NCBI RefSeq assembly: GCF_040958095.1
Contig: NC_091195.1
Coordinates: 27,128,881-27,192,880 of the forward strand
From: Procambarus clarkii
Lineage: Eukaryota > Arthropoda > Malacostraca > Decapoda > Cambaridae
DNA length: 64,000 nucleotides
Direction: 5' to 3'
The notes beneath the pieces are model-generated. The model worked only from the letters and a program-made list of their open reading frames with translations, had not been told where the DNA came from and made no database searches. The position numbers and the translations under genes were made by a program. This document shows positions 27,435 through 36,189 of this stretch, piece after piece. Within the stretch, counting starts at the first letter, position 1; the number at the start of each line of letters is the position of its first letter.

Positions 27435-28961
27435 TTGAAACCGAAGGTAAACAAATTGATTGAAACTGCGAATGCCAAGAAATCCGGACTCCACCTGCCA
27501 AAAATTATTGGGGAATATAAGTCTGGATACGCGTATGGAAATGCCAAGACACATAAGCCTGGAAACCCACTTCGGCCAATCATCAGCCAGATACCCACAC
27601 CCACATACAGACTGGCGAAGCGACTCAACGGCTGGCTGACTCCTTATGTCCCTTGCACCTTCAGCCTGAAGTCTCCAAAGGAATTTGTTGACTTACTGCG
27701 GGGAACATGGGCCACAGGGATAAGAGCCTCGTTGGATGTAGAATCACTGTCTGGCTATCGACCGGTTGGCCTGGCGTCTATTGTGGGAGGGTTGCTCGGG
27801 TCTATAATGGCAGGTGGGATTAGTCTTCATCTTGAAAAGCGTAGATTGGTGGTTGAGTCGCAACATGGTTTTGTGAATGGCCGTTCGTGTTTGACAAATT
27901 TGTTGTCTTTTTGTTCTAGCATAGTTGAGGCAGTTGATGGTGGTAAGGATTGTGATGTTGTGTGCCTTGACTTTGGCAGGGATTTTGATGCAGTGCCACA
28001 TGAAAGACTGATTAAAAGGATAGAGTCTCATGGTATTGGGGGTGCTATATTGGGCTGGATTGGGGCATGGCTGTGCCAAGGGAGGCAGAGAGTTGGTATG
28101 GGTGGAATCGAGTCAGAGTGGGAAGGTGTTGTGGGTGGAGTGCCTCAAGGCTCTGTCCTGGGACCTCTGTTGTTTATAATATATATAAATGATTTAGATT
28201 CAGGTTTGAGTAGCAACATTTGCAAATTTGCCGATGATACGAAAATCGGTAGGGAAATTAATTCTGAGGAGGACTCACTATCACTTCAAGTTGATCTAGA
28301 TAGGGTTTTGAAATGGTCAAAGGATTGGCAGATGCAGTTTAATGCTGATAAATGTAAAGTTCTGAGGTTAGGTAATGATGATAGAGTTACAAGATACGAG
28401 CTAGATGGTGTTGAGATTGTGAAGTCGGATTGCGAAAGGGATCTGGGAGTTATGATTAGTAAGAATTTAAAACAAAAGGATCAATGCATAAATGTTCGTA
28501 ATAAGGCAAATCGGACACTTGGATTTATTAATCGCAGCGTTAGTAACAAGACACCTGGTGTGGTTCTCAAGCTATATCTTGCTCTAGTTAGGCCCCATTT
28601 AGATTATGCAGTTCAGTTCTGGTCGCCATATTATAGAATGGATATAAATTCACTTGAATGTGTCCAGCGTAGGATGACTAAGTTAATTCCCCAAATTAGA
28701 AATCTTTCATATGAAGAAAGATTAACAAAGCTTAAGTTGCAGTCACTGGAAAGGCGAAGAGTTAGGGGTGACATGATAGAGGTTTACAAGTGGGTGAATG
28801 CACATAACAAAGGGGATATTAATAGGGTATTAAAAGTATCAACACAAGACAGAACACGAAACAATGGGTATAAATTGGATAAGTTTAGATTTAGGAAAGA
28901 CTTGGGTAAATACTGGTTCAGTAACAGGGTTGTTGATTTGTGGAACCAATTACCAGTGTAA
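27435..28961 (+). CDS. Chimeric reverse transcriptase ORF: Penelope-like N-part fused to CR1-like RT
   Basis: An uninterrupted 508-codon frame. Residues 1 to about 105 are Penelope-like (LHLPKIIGEY, YGNAKTHKPGNPLRPIIS, IPTPTYRLAKRLN, ending ASLDVESL, RT motif A of that family). At about 27750 it switches in frame to a CR1/L2-type RT: GYRPVGLASIVGG, SQHGFVNGRSCLTNLL, CLDFGRDFDAVPH (motif A, with unusual GRD), GGVPQGSVLGPLLF (motif B), FADDTKIG (motif C) and thumb motifs LVRPHLDYAVQFWSPYY and RRMTKLIP. The CR1 part has no endonuclease. A one-base slip near 28950 gives the stop after WNQLPV; the usual C-terminus (FKRGLDKYMSGIGWL) continues in another frame to about 29035. Catalytic Asp residues are present, but no functional gene is implied: this is a CR1 insertion into a Penelope copy that happens to keep frame. 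Confidence 0.8.
   Translation: MKPKVNKLIETANAKKSGLHLPKIIGEYKSGYAYGNAKTHKPGNPLRPIISQIPTPTYRLAKRLNGWLTPYVPCTFSLKSPKEFVDLLRGTWATGIRASLDVESLSGYRPVGLASIVGGLLGSIMAGGISLHLEKRRLVVESQHGFVNGRSCLTNLLSFCSSIVEAVDGGKDCDVVCLDFGRDFDAVPHERLIKRIESHGIGGAILGWIGAWLCQGRQRVGMGGIESEWEGVVGGVPQGSVLGPLLFIIYINDLDSGLSSNICKFADDTKIGREINSEEDSLSLQVDLDRVLKWSKDWQMQFNADKCKVLRLGNDDRVTRYELDGVEIVKSDCERDLGVMISKNLKQKDQCINVRNKANRTLGFINRSVSNKTPGVVLKLYLALVRPHLDYAVQFWSPYYRMDINSLECVQRRMTKLIPQIRNLSYEERLTKLKLQSLERRRVRGDMIEVYKWVNAHNKGDINRVLKVSTQDRTRNNGYKLDKFRFRKDLGKYWFSNRVVDLWNQLPV
27436..27750 (+). mobile_element. Penelope-like element fragment 1
   Basis: This encodes part of a Penelope RT, from KVNKLIETANAKKSG to SLDVESL. It is homologous, by eye about 90% identical, to the minus-strand copy at 29180-29500, so the two face each other around the CR1 insertion. 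It has no promoter, pseudo-LTR or endonuclease. Confidence 0.8.
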
Positions 28962-29101
28962 AGTGGTGGAGGTGGGGTCCCTCCATTGTTTCAAGCGCGG
29001 GTTGGACAAGTATATGAGTGGGATTGGGTGGTTATAAATAGGAACTGCCTCGTATGGGCCAATAGGCCTTCTGCAGTTGCCTTTGTTCTTATGTTCTTAT
29101 G
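27751..29101 (+). mobile_element. 5'-truncated CR1-like LINE with 3' tail
   Basis: RT palm, thumb and C-terminus, then a 3' UTR (28962-29085) ending in two copies of an 8-bp repeat (TTCTTATG, about 29087-29101). Short 8-bp tail repeats are typical of the CR1/L2 group. Truncation is at the RT 'GYRPV' motif. Confidence 0.82.
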
Positions 29102-29103
29102 TA

Positions 29104-29830
29104 TGTCAAGAGGAGTACAGGCCGGATCACGATACACTCTGTCCGCTATCATCCCGATTGTTTCATCCACAGGTACGTTGGTAAACAGTGATTCTACATC
29201 CAACGAGGCTCTGATCCCTGCGGCCTGTGTTCTCCGCAGTAAGTCAATAAATTCCTTTGGAGACTTCAGGCTGAAGGCGCAAGGGACATAAGGAGTCAGC
29301 AAGCCGTTGAGTCGCTTCGCCAGTCTGTACGTGGGTGTGGGTATCTGGCTGATGATTGGCCAAAGTGGGTTTCCAGGCTTGTGTGTCTTGACATTTCCAT
29401 ACGCATACCCAGGTTTGTACTCCCCAATAATCTTTGGCAGGTGGAGTCCGGATTTCTTGGCGTTCATAGTTTCGATCAATCTGTTAACCTTTGCTTTCAA
29501 TTCGGCTGTAGTGTCCTTCGTTACCCTTTGGAATTTAGTTTGGTCAGAGAGTATGAGGTTCATTTTCGCCAGATATTCGTCTTTTTTAAGAATGACGTAT
29601 ATTGGCGACTTGTCACCTCTCCTGACGACTATCTCCTTGTTCTCACGAAGGCTCTTAGCTGCCGCTTTGAGCTCGGGGGACAGTATGGCGCTTCTTCTTC
29701 TTCTATGACAGTGTCAGACCACGGAGGAAAATTGAAACAGGAATTTCCTTAAGTACTTTCGTATATTAATTCATCTTCAGAAGGAGTTCGGTGTACACAA
29801 TACATTTTCAGAAGGAGTTGACTTTTTAAA
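29104..29830 (-). mobile_element. Penelope-like element fragment 2 (N-terminal RT and leader)
   Basis: Read on minus, an open frame starts near 29705 with SPELKAAAKSLREN. It continues with IVVRRGDKSPIYVILKKDEYL (RT motifs 1-2 region), YGNVKTHKPGNPLWPIIS, IPTPTYRLAKRLNG and SLDVESLFTNVPVDETI (motif A with the family's FTNVP), and stops matching near 29105. Motifs B and C and the GIY-YIG domain are absent here. Upstream, 29750-29830 holds two copies of TTCAGAAGGAGTT about 40 bp apart, resembling the start of a Penelope pseudo-LTR. It abuts the 3' end of the RNase H LINE. Confidence 0.8.
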
Positions 29831-29922
29831 TGTTTTAAATGGAGGTGGGGTTTCCTTCTTTTTCCCCTGTTTCTTTTTTGCTTCTGTTTTAGTACACTGG
29901 TTTTAGTCATGTTTAAATTACA

Positions 29923-30349
29923 TTATCTTGGTGGCGGATGTAGATGCAGAATGTTCCCTAGTGAGTCCCATTCTTCAACGGCTTTTCTAATCATTGTAGT
30001 CGCGGTGGAATGTGCATCTAATGCAGCTGCTGTCGTTGGATTAATGTTGAGTTTGATGCTCAGGGGTTCAGTAGCTTCACATTCTATTAAGTAGTGCAAT
30101 AGGGGCGCCTCTGCTTCTGTTCCACAGATGTGACACTCTTTAACTAGTGGGTTCATTACCTCCCAGCAGCACTTGTAACCAAGTCTGAGTCTGTGTATGG
30201 CTACTGCAATGTCTCTGGATATCTTTTTGTCAGGCTTGAAAGAGTAGTACCCAGTGGCTTGTTCGTACCATATCGCAGTGGATCTTACTTCCGCTACTTT
30301 GGCTCTGTGGCGACTTTTGATAGTTGAGAATTTCTTCTTGATTTGTTCC
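29923..30349 (-). pseudogene. RNase H LINE ORF2: C-terminal zinc-binding tail
   Basis: In a shifted frame the protein continues SQIKEQIKKKFSTIKS, RDIAVAIHRLRLGYK and CHICGTEAEAPLLHYLIEC. The last is the CX2C...HX4C-type tail usual at the end of RNase H LINEs. It stops after NILHLHPPPR. Confidence 0.75.
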
Positions 30350-31159
30350 TTAATCTGTGAAAAACTTGGAGGTATTTGAAGCTGTACAACAGGTAGAGCA
30401 GCGACAGGTTTTTGCTAGTGAGTCTGCCTTTTCATTACCATCTATGCCAATGTGACTTGGTATCCAATTTAGGGTGATTAACAGCCCTGGATTATGGGCT
30501 TCTTTTCCTATATGTTGGATTTCTGTGATGAGTTGTATATTATCTCTGTGCTGACTGGATACCAATGCCTGGAGCGAAGATTTAAAGTCGGTATGAATGA
30601 TGACATCATGTAAATTATTCTCAATTGTATAATTTATGGCCTCCTTCAGGGCATATAATTCTGTTTGCAATGTTGAGCACCCACTATTCATGCTCCAGTA
30701 AGCTTTATGGTTGGTAGTGTAAACTACTGCTCCAGCAGAACCTTTTTCTTGATCAACTGATCTGTCTGTGAAGATGTGAGTCGTTGTGGGTCTTGAGATG
30801 GTTTTCATTTGTCGTTTTATGACTCCTTCGAGCCTCTGCGAGTCACATGCTGAGTTTTTAACTGGTAATCCTTCAATGATTATCTTTAGACTCGATTTTT
30901 CCCATGGAGGAGGCTGCCGAAAGTGTTGATATGGTCTTTTTTTCCCTTTGTTTTTATTGGTGCATTTCAAGTCCACTTTCTCTGGAATCTTGACCAGATT
31001 ATCAGTCCATGCACTTGTTCTATATTGAAGGTTTCTGTGAAGCGATCTGTGAAAGCTATCTTTGATTGACAGTCTAGCGGTGGGTCCCAAAAGTTTTGCT
31101 GTTATGGTGGCTATTCTTTGTATGATCCTGTTTTCTAAGGCTGGTAAGTTGATTTCCAA
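30350..31159 (-). pseudogene. RNase H LINE ORF2: RNase HI domain
   Basis: A 269-codon open stretch. After a basic linker it shows the RNase HI tetrad in order: Asp in HIFTDRSVD, Glu in LQTELYALKEA, Asp in IIHTDFKSSLQAL and Asp in GNEKADSLAK, with WIPSHIGIDG between. RNase H degrades the RNA strand of the RNA/DNA hybrid during reverse transcription. All four acidic residues are kept. A frameshift near 30365 separates it from the C-terminal piece. Confidence 0.85.
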
Positions 31160-31180
31160 TCTTAGATTCTCCCGACGCGT

Positions 31181-32990
31181 CTATATAAGGGCTCCCAGCA
31201 TTGTTCTGAGAGCATCATTTTGAGACACTTCCAGTTTCTCACACTGGTTATCACTGAGGGATGTAAGAGCAGGAGCAGCATAGTCAATGAGTGACCTAAC
31301 TGCTTGAACGTAGAACATTTTGAGTACTGGTAGAGATGCACCCTCTCTAAGACTGGTCAGGGAGCGTAAAACTGAGTTTCTGGGTTTAGAGCGTTGCCGA
31401 AGGTATTCAATTTCTTGAGTGAATTTCAACTGGTTGTCTATTATGACTCCTAGGTATTGAAAAGAGGTAACCCACTCATTACACACAGAAATCACAATAG
31501 CGTGATGAATCAAGTGAACAAATCCACAAGGGCCGTGACGAGGATTCGAACCTACGTCCGGGAGCATTTCAGACGCTGTCTTAATCGACTGAGCTACGAC
31601 ATGGTCAAAAGAGTTGAAATCAAAGTTTTACTGAACCTACTTGATCCTGCAGTCTCCGAGACACAAACCAGGGTTTTACACAACTCCCCCCTGCACTCGA
31701 GCTATGTCAATAGACCGTTCTCCCTCTTCGCCCTTACTTCATTACACACAGAAATCACAATAGCGTGATGCATCAAATGAACAAATCCACAAGGGCCGTG
31801 ACGAGGATTCGAACCTATTTGTTCATTGATGCATCACGCTATTGTGATTTCTGTGTGAAATGAAGAAAAGGCGAAGAGGGAGAACGGCCTATTGACAGCT
31901 CGAGTGCAGGGGGGAGTTGTGTAAAACCCTGGTTTGTGCCTCGGAGAGGCTGCAGGATCCAGTAAGTTCAGTAGAACTTCGGTTTCAACTCTTTTGACCA
32001 TGTCGTAGCTCAGTCGATTAAGGCAGCGTCTGGGATGCTCCCGGACGTAGGTTCGAATCCTCGTCACGGCCCTTGTGGATTTGTTCGTAATCCACTCAAT
32101 TTCATGTCTTTGTATTGCGAGTCTGATGTCTTGAGTTCTCATATTAATGGCCATGGCTTTGGTTTTATTGCAGTTTATTTTCACTGCTATGCGTTTCGCT
32201 TCCCTGTTGATGATGTCTAGGCATTATTGTGCATGGTTCCTGGCGCCTTTGACATTGATGATGACCACAAAGTCGTCTGCTTAGTTAAGAAGTTTGACTT
32301 TTGGTAACTTGAGCTTCACGAATTGTTCCATGAGACATTTGAAGAGGAAGGGGCTTAGTATTCCTCCATGCGGAGTTCCATTTTCCAGCCTCTTTGAGGT
32401 CGATGTTTTTTCCTTGGAATTTGACTTTAGCTTCTCGGTTAAGCAGGCTTCCTTTGGCAAAGGCAAGAGCGTGTCCTTTGATTTCCATATCCACAAGGCA
32501 GCACAGTGTAGCTGGAGCATTGGCTAACTCGAAGGTTTTCTCTGCGTCTAGAAAAATGAGGATTTCTGGTTTGTCATTGACTTGATCCAGGCGGGAGGTA
32601 AGGCACTTTGTGGTTCCAACACCTTTTCTGAAAGTGAACATATTTTGGTGCAGTGGATTGGCTTTCCAGTCAATTCGATTAAGGGCCATTCTTTCTGCAG
32701 TTTTGGCTAGACAGCTTGTTAATGAGATGGGTCTTGGATTTCCTGGGTCTTTAGATTTTGGAATGGGAACTATAATTGCACTGTTCCAAGAGAGTGGTCG
32801 GGTTCTTGTCACCCATACTCTGTTGATGAGATTCAAGAAGGCTTATTCACCCTTTTCTCCTAGCTTGGCTAGCATGTTGTAAGTGATTTTGTCCTCGCCT
32901 GGAGCTGTATTTTTAGTTTTCTTTGTAGCTCTTTTGGGTTCTTTCAGATTGAAATGGTTGGTCTAGTTCGTCAGGTAAGGCTAAAGCATC
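31181..32990 (-). pseudogene. RNase H LINE ORF2: reverse transcriptase, broken
   Basis: On minus the palm reads SWNSAIIVPIPKSKDPGNPRPIS, of which PIPKSKDPGNPRPIS is RT motif 1-2. Next come IFLDAEKTFELAN (motif A), a frameshift, then NGTPHGGILSPFLF (motif B, with PQ changed to PH), and near 32280 a stop just before ADDFVVI (motif C). The thumb resumes beyond the SINE composite at 31467 with FQYLGVIIDNQLKF and VRSLIDYAAPAL. The 31480-32086 insertion lies between INCNKTKAMAINMRTQDIR and EWVTSFQYLG. Confidence 0.8.
31480..32086. mobile_element. tRNA-Pro-like SINE composite: tandem plus inverted copies
   Basis: One minus-oriented unit (31480-31740), a partial second minus unit (31741-31816) and an inverted plus unit (31817-32086). 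Each full unit has a tRNA-like segment with the B box GGTTCGAATCC and the A-box-like TAGCTCAGTCGATTAAGGC. The plus copy (about 32008-32070) folds an anticodon loop TCTGGGA, i.e. TGG, proline. The whole 607 bp is bounded by GTAACCCACTCA (31468-31479) and GTAATCCACTCA (32087-32098), an 11/12 target duplication, so it appears to have inserted as one composite. It interrupts the LINE RT. Confidence 0.75.
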
Positions 32991-33002
32991 GTCTATTTTT
33001 GT

Positions 33003-34250
33003 TCATCTTGCTGCTTGAAGTCTTTGTTGGTGAGTCAGAGTTGCTTGAGGAAGTTGAGTGGAACTGGCTCTTGAAGCAAATAGATTTGCTAGCCTTTCTG
33101 CTTCTTGCTCTGGATGAACATGGTGCGGCGGAGCAGGAGGCGATTTTCCTTTGGCCTTGTTGATCTGCCTCCAGATGTCGCCCAAGGACGTATGCTGATT
33201 TAGCTTGGCACACCACTCGAGCCATTTTTCTTCTCTGATTTTTGCTATTTCTTCGTGCACATGATCTCGGACAGCTCTAAGAAGTCCTAGATTAGCTTCA
33301 GTTCTATCTCTTCTGAAATTCTTTCGTGCACAATTTAGTCTGTTATGTAGCTCTTTGATCCTATCACAGTAATACCAATGGTCCTTGTGTTGTTGGGTAA
33401 TTGTTATCCTCTTGGGGATGGCGTGATTTGCTGCTCTATGTATTGCATTTACTATATCTTTTTCCATTTGTTCGGTGTTGTCAGGAGGAGTGTAGTTTTG
33501 GTGCCAAGTTTCGAGAGCTTCCTGAAACTTCGTCCAATCTGCCCTGATAAAGTCCCATCCGGGCTCGGGAGCTGGAGGTCTAGGAGGTAGTGCTATATTA
33601 ATAACTGTTTTTGTAGCAGAGTGGTCACTAGTCAGAACATGATCCACTGACCAATGACACAACTCATAAATACTGGTGGAAACAAACGTGAGATCCAACT
33701 TTCCCTCACCAGTGTGGGTTGGTTCCGTCGAATTAAGCAGACTGATTTCTGGCACTTCATCCAAAAGATGTTCAATATGTCTTCCGTTGGCGTCGGTTCT
33801 TGGTGAATCAAGAAGTAATTCACTATGAGCGTTGAAGTCGCCAGAGATGATAGTAGGTGTAGTGACTGCTATTTCAAAGATTGTTGAGAGATCATGTCGT
33901 GTTCTCTCTGGCTCCTGTATACATTCAAGATGAACAACATTGAGTTCCTCATAGTGAGATTAACTCCCATAATTTCGACGTTCTCACCACAGTTTGATTG
34001 CCGTGGCATTGATATGATTTCTTACTAGTATTGAAGTGCATCTAGTGCCACATTGTGCGATTGGGCAGTGGAAACCTTGATATCCTGGGATACTGATATT
34101 TCTTTCAGTCCTGGTAAGTGTTTTTGAAGCAAAACAATATCAATGTAGTCCTTGAGAAGCACTGCTTTGAGTGTTTGTGCTTTGCTCTTGAATCCTTGGA
34201 TATTCCATTGTATAAGCTTGAGAGTCCATTATTCTGTTAGACTTGAATCC
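33003..34250 (-). pseudogene. RNase H LINE ORF2: endonuclease and connector
   Basis: On minus, the endonuclease begins near 34230 with LIQWNIQGFKSK, keeping the catalytic Asn. The usual Glu of the next motif is replaced by Lys (IVLLQKHL). After stops and shifts near 34040-33950 the frame recovers: IISGDFNAHSELLLD near 33850, KLDLTFVS near 33690 and SDHSATKT near 33625. It continues open to about 33003 through a connector (WTKFQEALETW, WYYCDRIKELHNRLN). Loss of the Glu and the stops make it non-functional. Confidence 0.8.
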
Positions 34251-34417
34251 ATTGATTCCATGTTGCTTTCTAGAGTGCTGATTTCCCCGACGGCTTGTGT
34301 CTTCTTGGCTGGAGCGGAGACTTCTATTGGGCGCTGAAACAATTCAGTTTCGTCACCTTCTTCGACTTCTACTTTATCAACCTTTTCAGGCAGGGCTTGT
34401 AGAAGAAGAAAGAAGAA

Positions 34418-35752
34418 TTATGGGAGTTCAGTAGATTGTCTTTTGAACTCTGTTAACATTTCCTTCCTTGACTGAGGGTTGGTCTGTTCCAGTGCATGGA
34501 ATGCTTTGTCAAGCATCTTGCTGAAGGTCTCTGTCATGAAGGCAATAACCATTGGAACAGCAGTCACTTGATATGCCTTTGGCTGCCTTTCTTTTTTCTT
34601 AGTAGGTGAGGACACTCTTGGTTGGGTCATGGCATCTTTGCTACATCCAGATACTGAGACATTTGATGATGTAGGGATCGTCATTTGTGCTTGGGAGGTC
34701 TTGGAGGCAATAGCAGGTGTTTTCATTTTGCTGCCGTGATCTGTTCGGTTGTTGCTGCCTTGTGGATTACTGCTTTGTTTTCTCCAGTTATTGGAGGCCC
34801 TGTTCTTTCTCAGACTGGAAGGAATTGGTGCTTTAATCTGTCGATGATTTGTATTTTCATTTATTCGGACTTGCCGAGGAGTGTACCACTGGTTTTTAAC
34901 GGAGAGTCTGGTCGATTGTGGTCTTGAAGTTGTGGTTTTAGGATCAGCAGCAGAGCCTTCGGATCTGCTGAGTAGATCCGAAGGCTTGCATTCTTTTACT
35001 CTTTCTGGACATCGTTTGTTCCAGGCGTGATGTGTATCCCCGCAGTTTGGACATTTTGAATTTGTTGGTTTGCCTTCTTTATGGAGAGTTTTGCAACTGT
35101 CGGTGTTGTGGAGCTCACTGCATCGTTCCGGGCCTCTGCAGCCATCTTTATGGTGGCCGAAGTGCTGACATCTGTAACAGAGTTCTGGATTGTACAGCCT
35201 TAGCCTGAATTGTCCATAGATCCCAACATTCAGAGTGATGATGCGAGGTCCTTTTATTGTCACAAGCACCTGTCTTGTTTCTACACTGTCGTGCTTACAC
35301 CTTTCCGCCGTTGTGATATTGGGACATTCTAAGAGTCTGTTTGCATGAACTTCAACCGGGAAATGTTGTAGTATCATCTTGGTGACTTTTTCCTCTGGTT
35401 TCAGTCTGGTTTTCCTCTGGTTTCCTCTGGTATATCTGCCTCTAATGTCAGGTTTGGCTCTAAGATCTGATCCTGGATGATCCTTTTCCAGTGCAGCAAT
35501 GTAAGCATGAGTGGGACCATCTACTGTTTTTTTGGTTTTGAAGATGGTCCTTGGCATTGGTTTGGGGGCTGCTCTTGGGTTCTGGTTGGCTTCTAAATTG
35601 GTTTCTTCGGGCGTTTCTTCGGTTCTCCTTCGTTTATTTGTCTTTCCGTTTCCTACAATTTGCCACGGTGGCTCATTGTGAGTGGGGGTTATCCTTTGGT
35701 TCATTATTCCTGCCATCTTCAGCAATTGTCCTTGCTCTTGCTGCGAGATCAT
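34418..35752 (-). CDS. LINE ORF1 (Gag-like, CCHC zinc knuckles)
   Basis: An intact 444-codon frame on minus. The N-terminal ~120 residues are polar and basic (NKRRRTEETPEE). A middle domain (about 80-190; VTKMILQHFP, ITLNVGIYGQFRLRLYNPEL) follows. Then come two zinc knuckles: CYRCQHFGHHKDGC at 192-205 (CX2CX4HX4C) and CPNCGDTHHAWNKRC at 234-248. The C-terminal half is Ser/Asn/Thr-rich. Such proteins bind the element RNA in the ribonucleoprotein. The frame being intact while ORF2 is broken suggests moderate age. It belongs to the LINE that continues down to 29840. The start is the first Met after an in-frame run of LINE 5' UTR; no host gene is implied. Confidence 0.85.
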   Translation of the reverse strand: MISQQEQGQLLKMAGIMNQRITPTHNEPPWQIVGNGKTNKRRRTEETPEETNLEANQNPRAAPKPMPRTIFKTKKTVDGPTHAYIAALEKDHPGSDLRAKPDIRGRYTRGNQRKTRLKPEEKVTKMILQHFPVEVHANRLLECPNITTAERCKHDSVETRQVLVTIKGPRIITLNVGIYGQFRLRLYNPELCYRCQHFGHHKDGCRGPERCSELHNTDSCKTLHKEGKPTNSKCPNCGDTHHAWNKRCPERVKECKPSDLLSRSEGSAADPKTTTSRPQSTRLSVKNQWYTPRQVRINENTNHRQIKAPIPSSLRKNRASNNWRKQSSNPQGSNNRTDHGSKMKTPAIASKTSQAQMTIPTSSNVSVSGCSKDAMTQPRVSSPTKKKERQPKAYQVTAVPMVIAFMTETFSKMLDKAFHALEQTNPQSRKEMLTEFKRQSTELP

Positions 35753-35910
35753 TGTGTCCTTCTGACGTTAATAATTTCTGAAGGATGGTTAGGAGAGTTA
35801 TTTCCTGGGGGGACATGGTCGCACTGCACTAATGAGTTACTGAGGGAGTGACGTGCGTATGTGTCCTGTGGAGAGCGGCTGAGCAATCTGGAGGGGATTG
35901 CATTCTCCAT

Positions 35911-36068
35911 GATTGATGATTGATAAAGATTAAGCCACCCAAAAGGTGGCACGGGCATGAATAGCCCGTAAATGGTGGCCCTTTTGAGCCATTACCAGTA
36001 TCAAGAGCTGATACTGGAGATCTGTGGAGGTGCGACTGCACCCTGCGTGACGGGAGATGTCTCCCGTA
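35911..36068 (-). mobile_element. Six-hairpin retroposon, copy 1 (158 bp)
   Basis: Bounded by a perfect 11-bp duplication GCATTCTCCAT (35900-35910 and 36069-36079). It consists almost wholly of consecutive hairpins: GCCACC/GGTGGC (35934-35950), ACGGGC/GCCCGT (35951-35969), TGGC/GCCA (35976-35991), CCAGTATC/GATACTGG (35995-36017), GGTGC/GCACC (36029-36042) and CGGGAG/CTCCCG (36051-36066). On minus it ends in an ATCAATCATCAATC tail, so minus is the likely transcript strand. No tRNA-like head or ORF. It sits in the 5' UTR of the RNase H LINE. Confidence 0.8.
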
Positions 36069-36189
36069 GCATTCTCCATTCTCTGCCGAAGAGCAGAGCA
36101 TGGGGTGAGGTGGTACAGGACGTGATTGAGATGAACAAATGGATGAATGGCATAATAGATATTAATAGGCCATTAAATTCCTATTTTCT

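Larger units (their letters stand above)
29840..36079 (-). mobile_element. RNase H-bearing LINE (I-group-like), near full length, interrupted
   Basis: On minus the order is 5' UTR, ORF1 with two CCHC zinc knuckles (35752-34418), ORF2 endonuclease (about 34240-33600), connector and RT (about 33600-31181), RNase H (31160-30350) and a C-terminal CCHC-like region (to 29923). This is the layout of I/R1/LOA-type LINEs. ORF2 is broken by frameshifts and stops. Two later insertions lie inside: a tRNA-Pro-like composite (31480-32086) and a six-hairpin element (35911-36068) in the 5' UTR, each bounded by target duplications. The 3' UTR has no obvious poly(A) and joins the Penelope copy near 29835. Confidence 0.85.

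Noticed and set aside
29750..29830. Hammerhead ribozyme in the Penelope leader (CTGAAGA ... CGAAAG on minus)
   Set aside because: CTGAAGA and GAAA match the core, but a base intervenes before stem II, stem II is imperfect (GAAT against ATAC) and no cleavage-site arm is visible. Too weak to call.
32006..32075. Functional tRNA-Pro gene
   Set aside because: T and D arms are mispaired and the segment is one of several copies inside a SINE composite.
31834..32184. 116-codon minus ORF (ITNKSTRAVTRIRTYV...)
   Set aside because: It reads through the tRNA-like SINE and the LINE RT break; not a gene.
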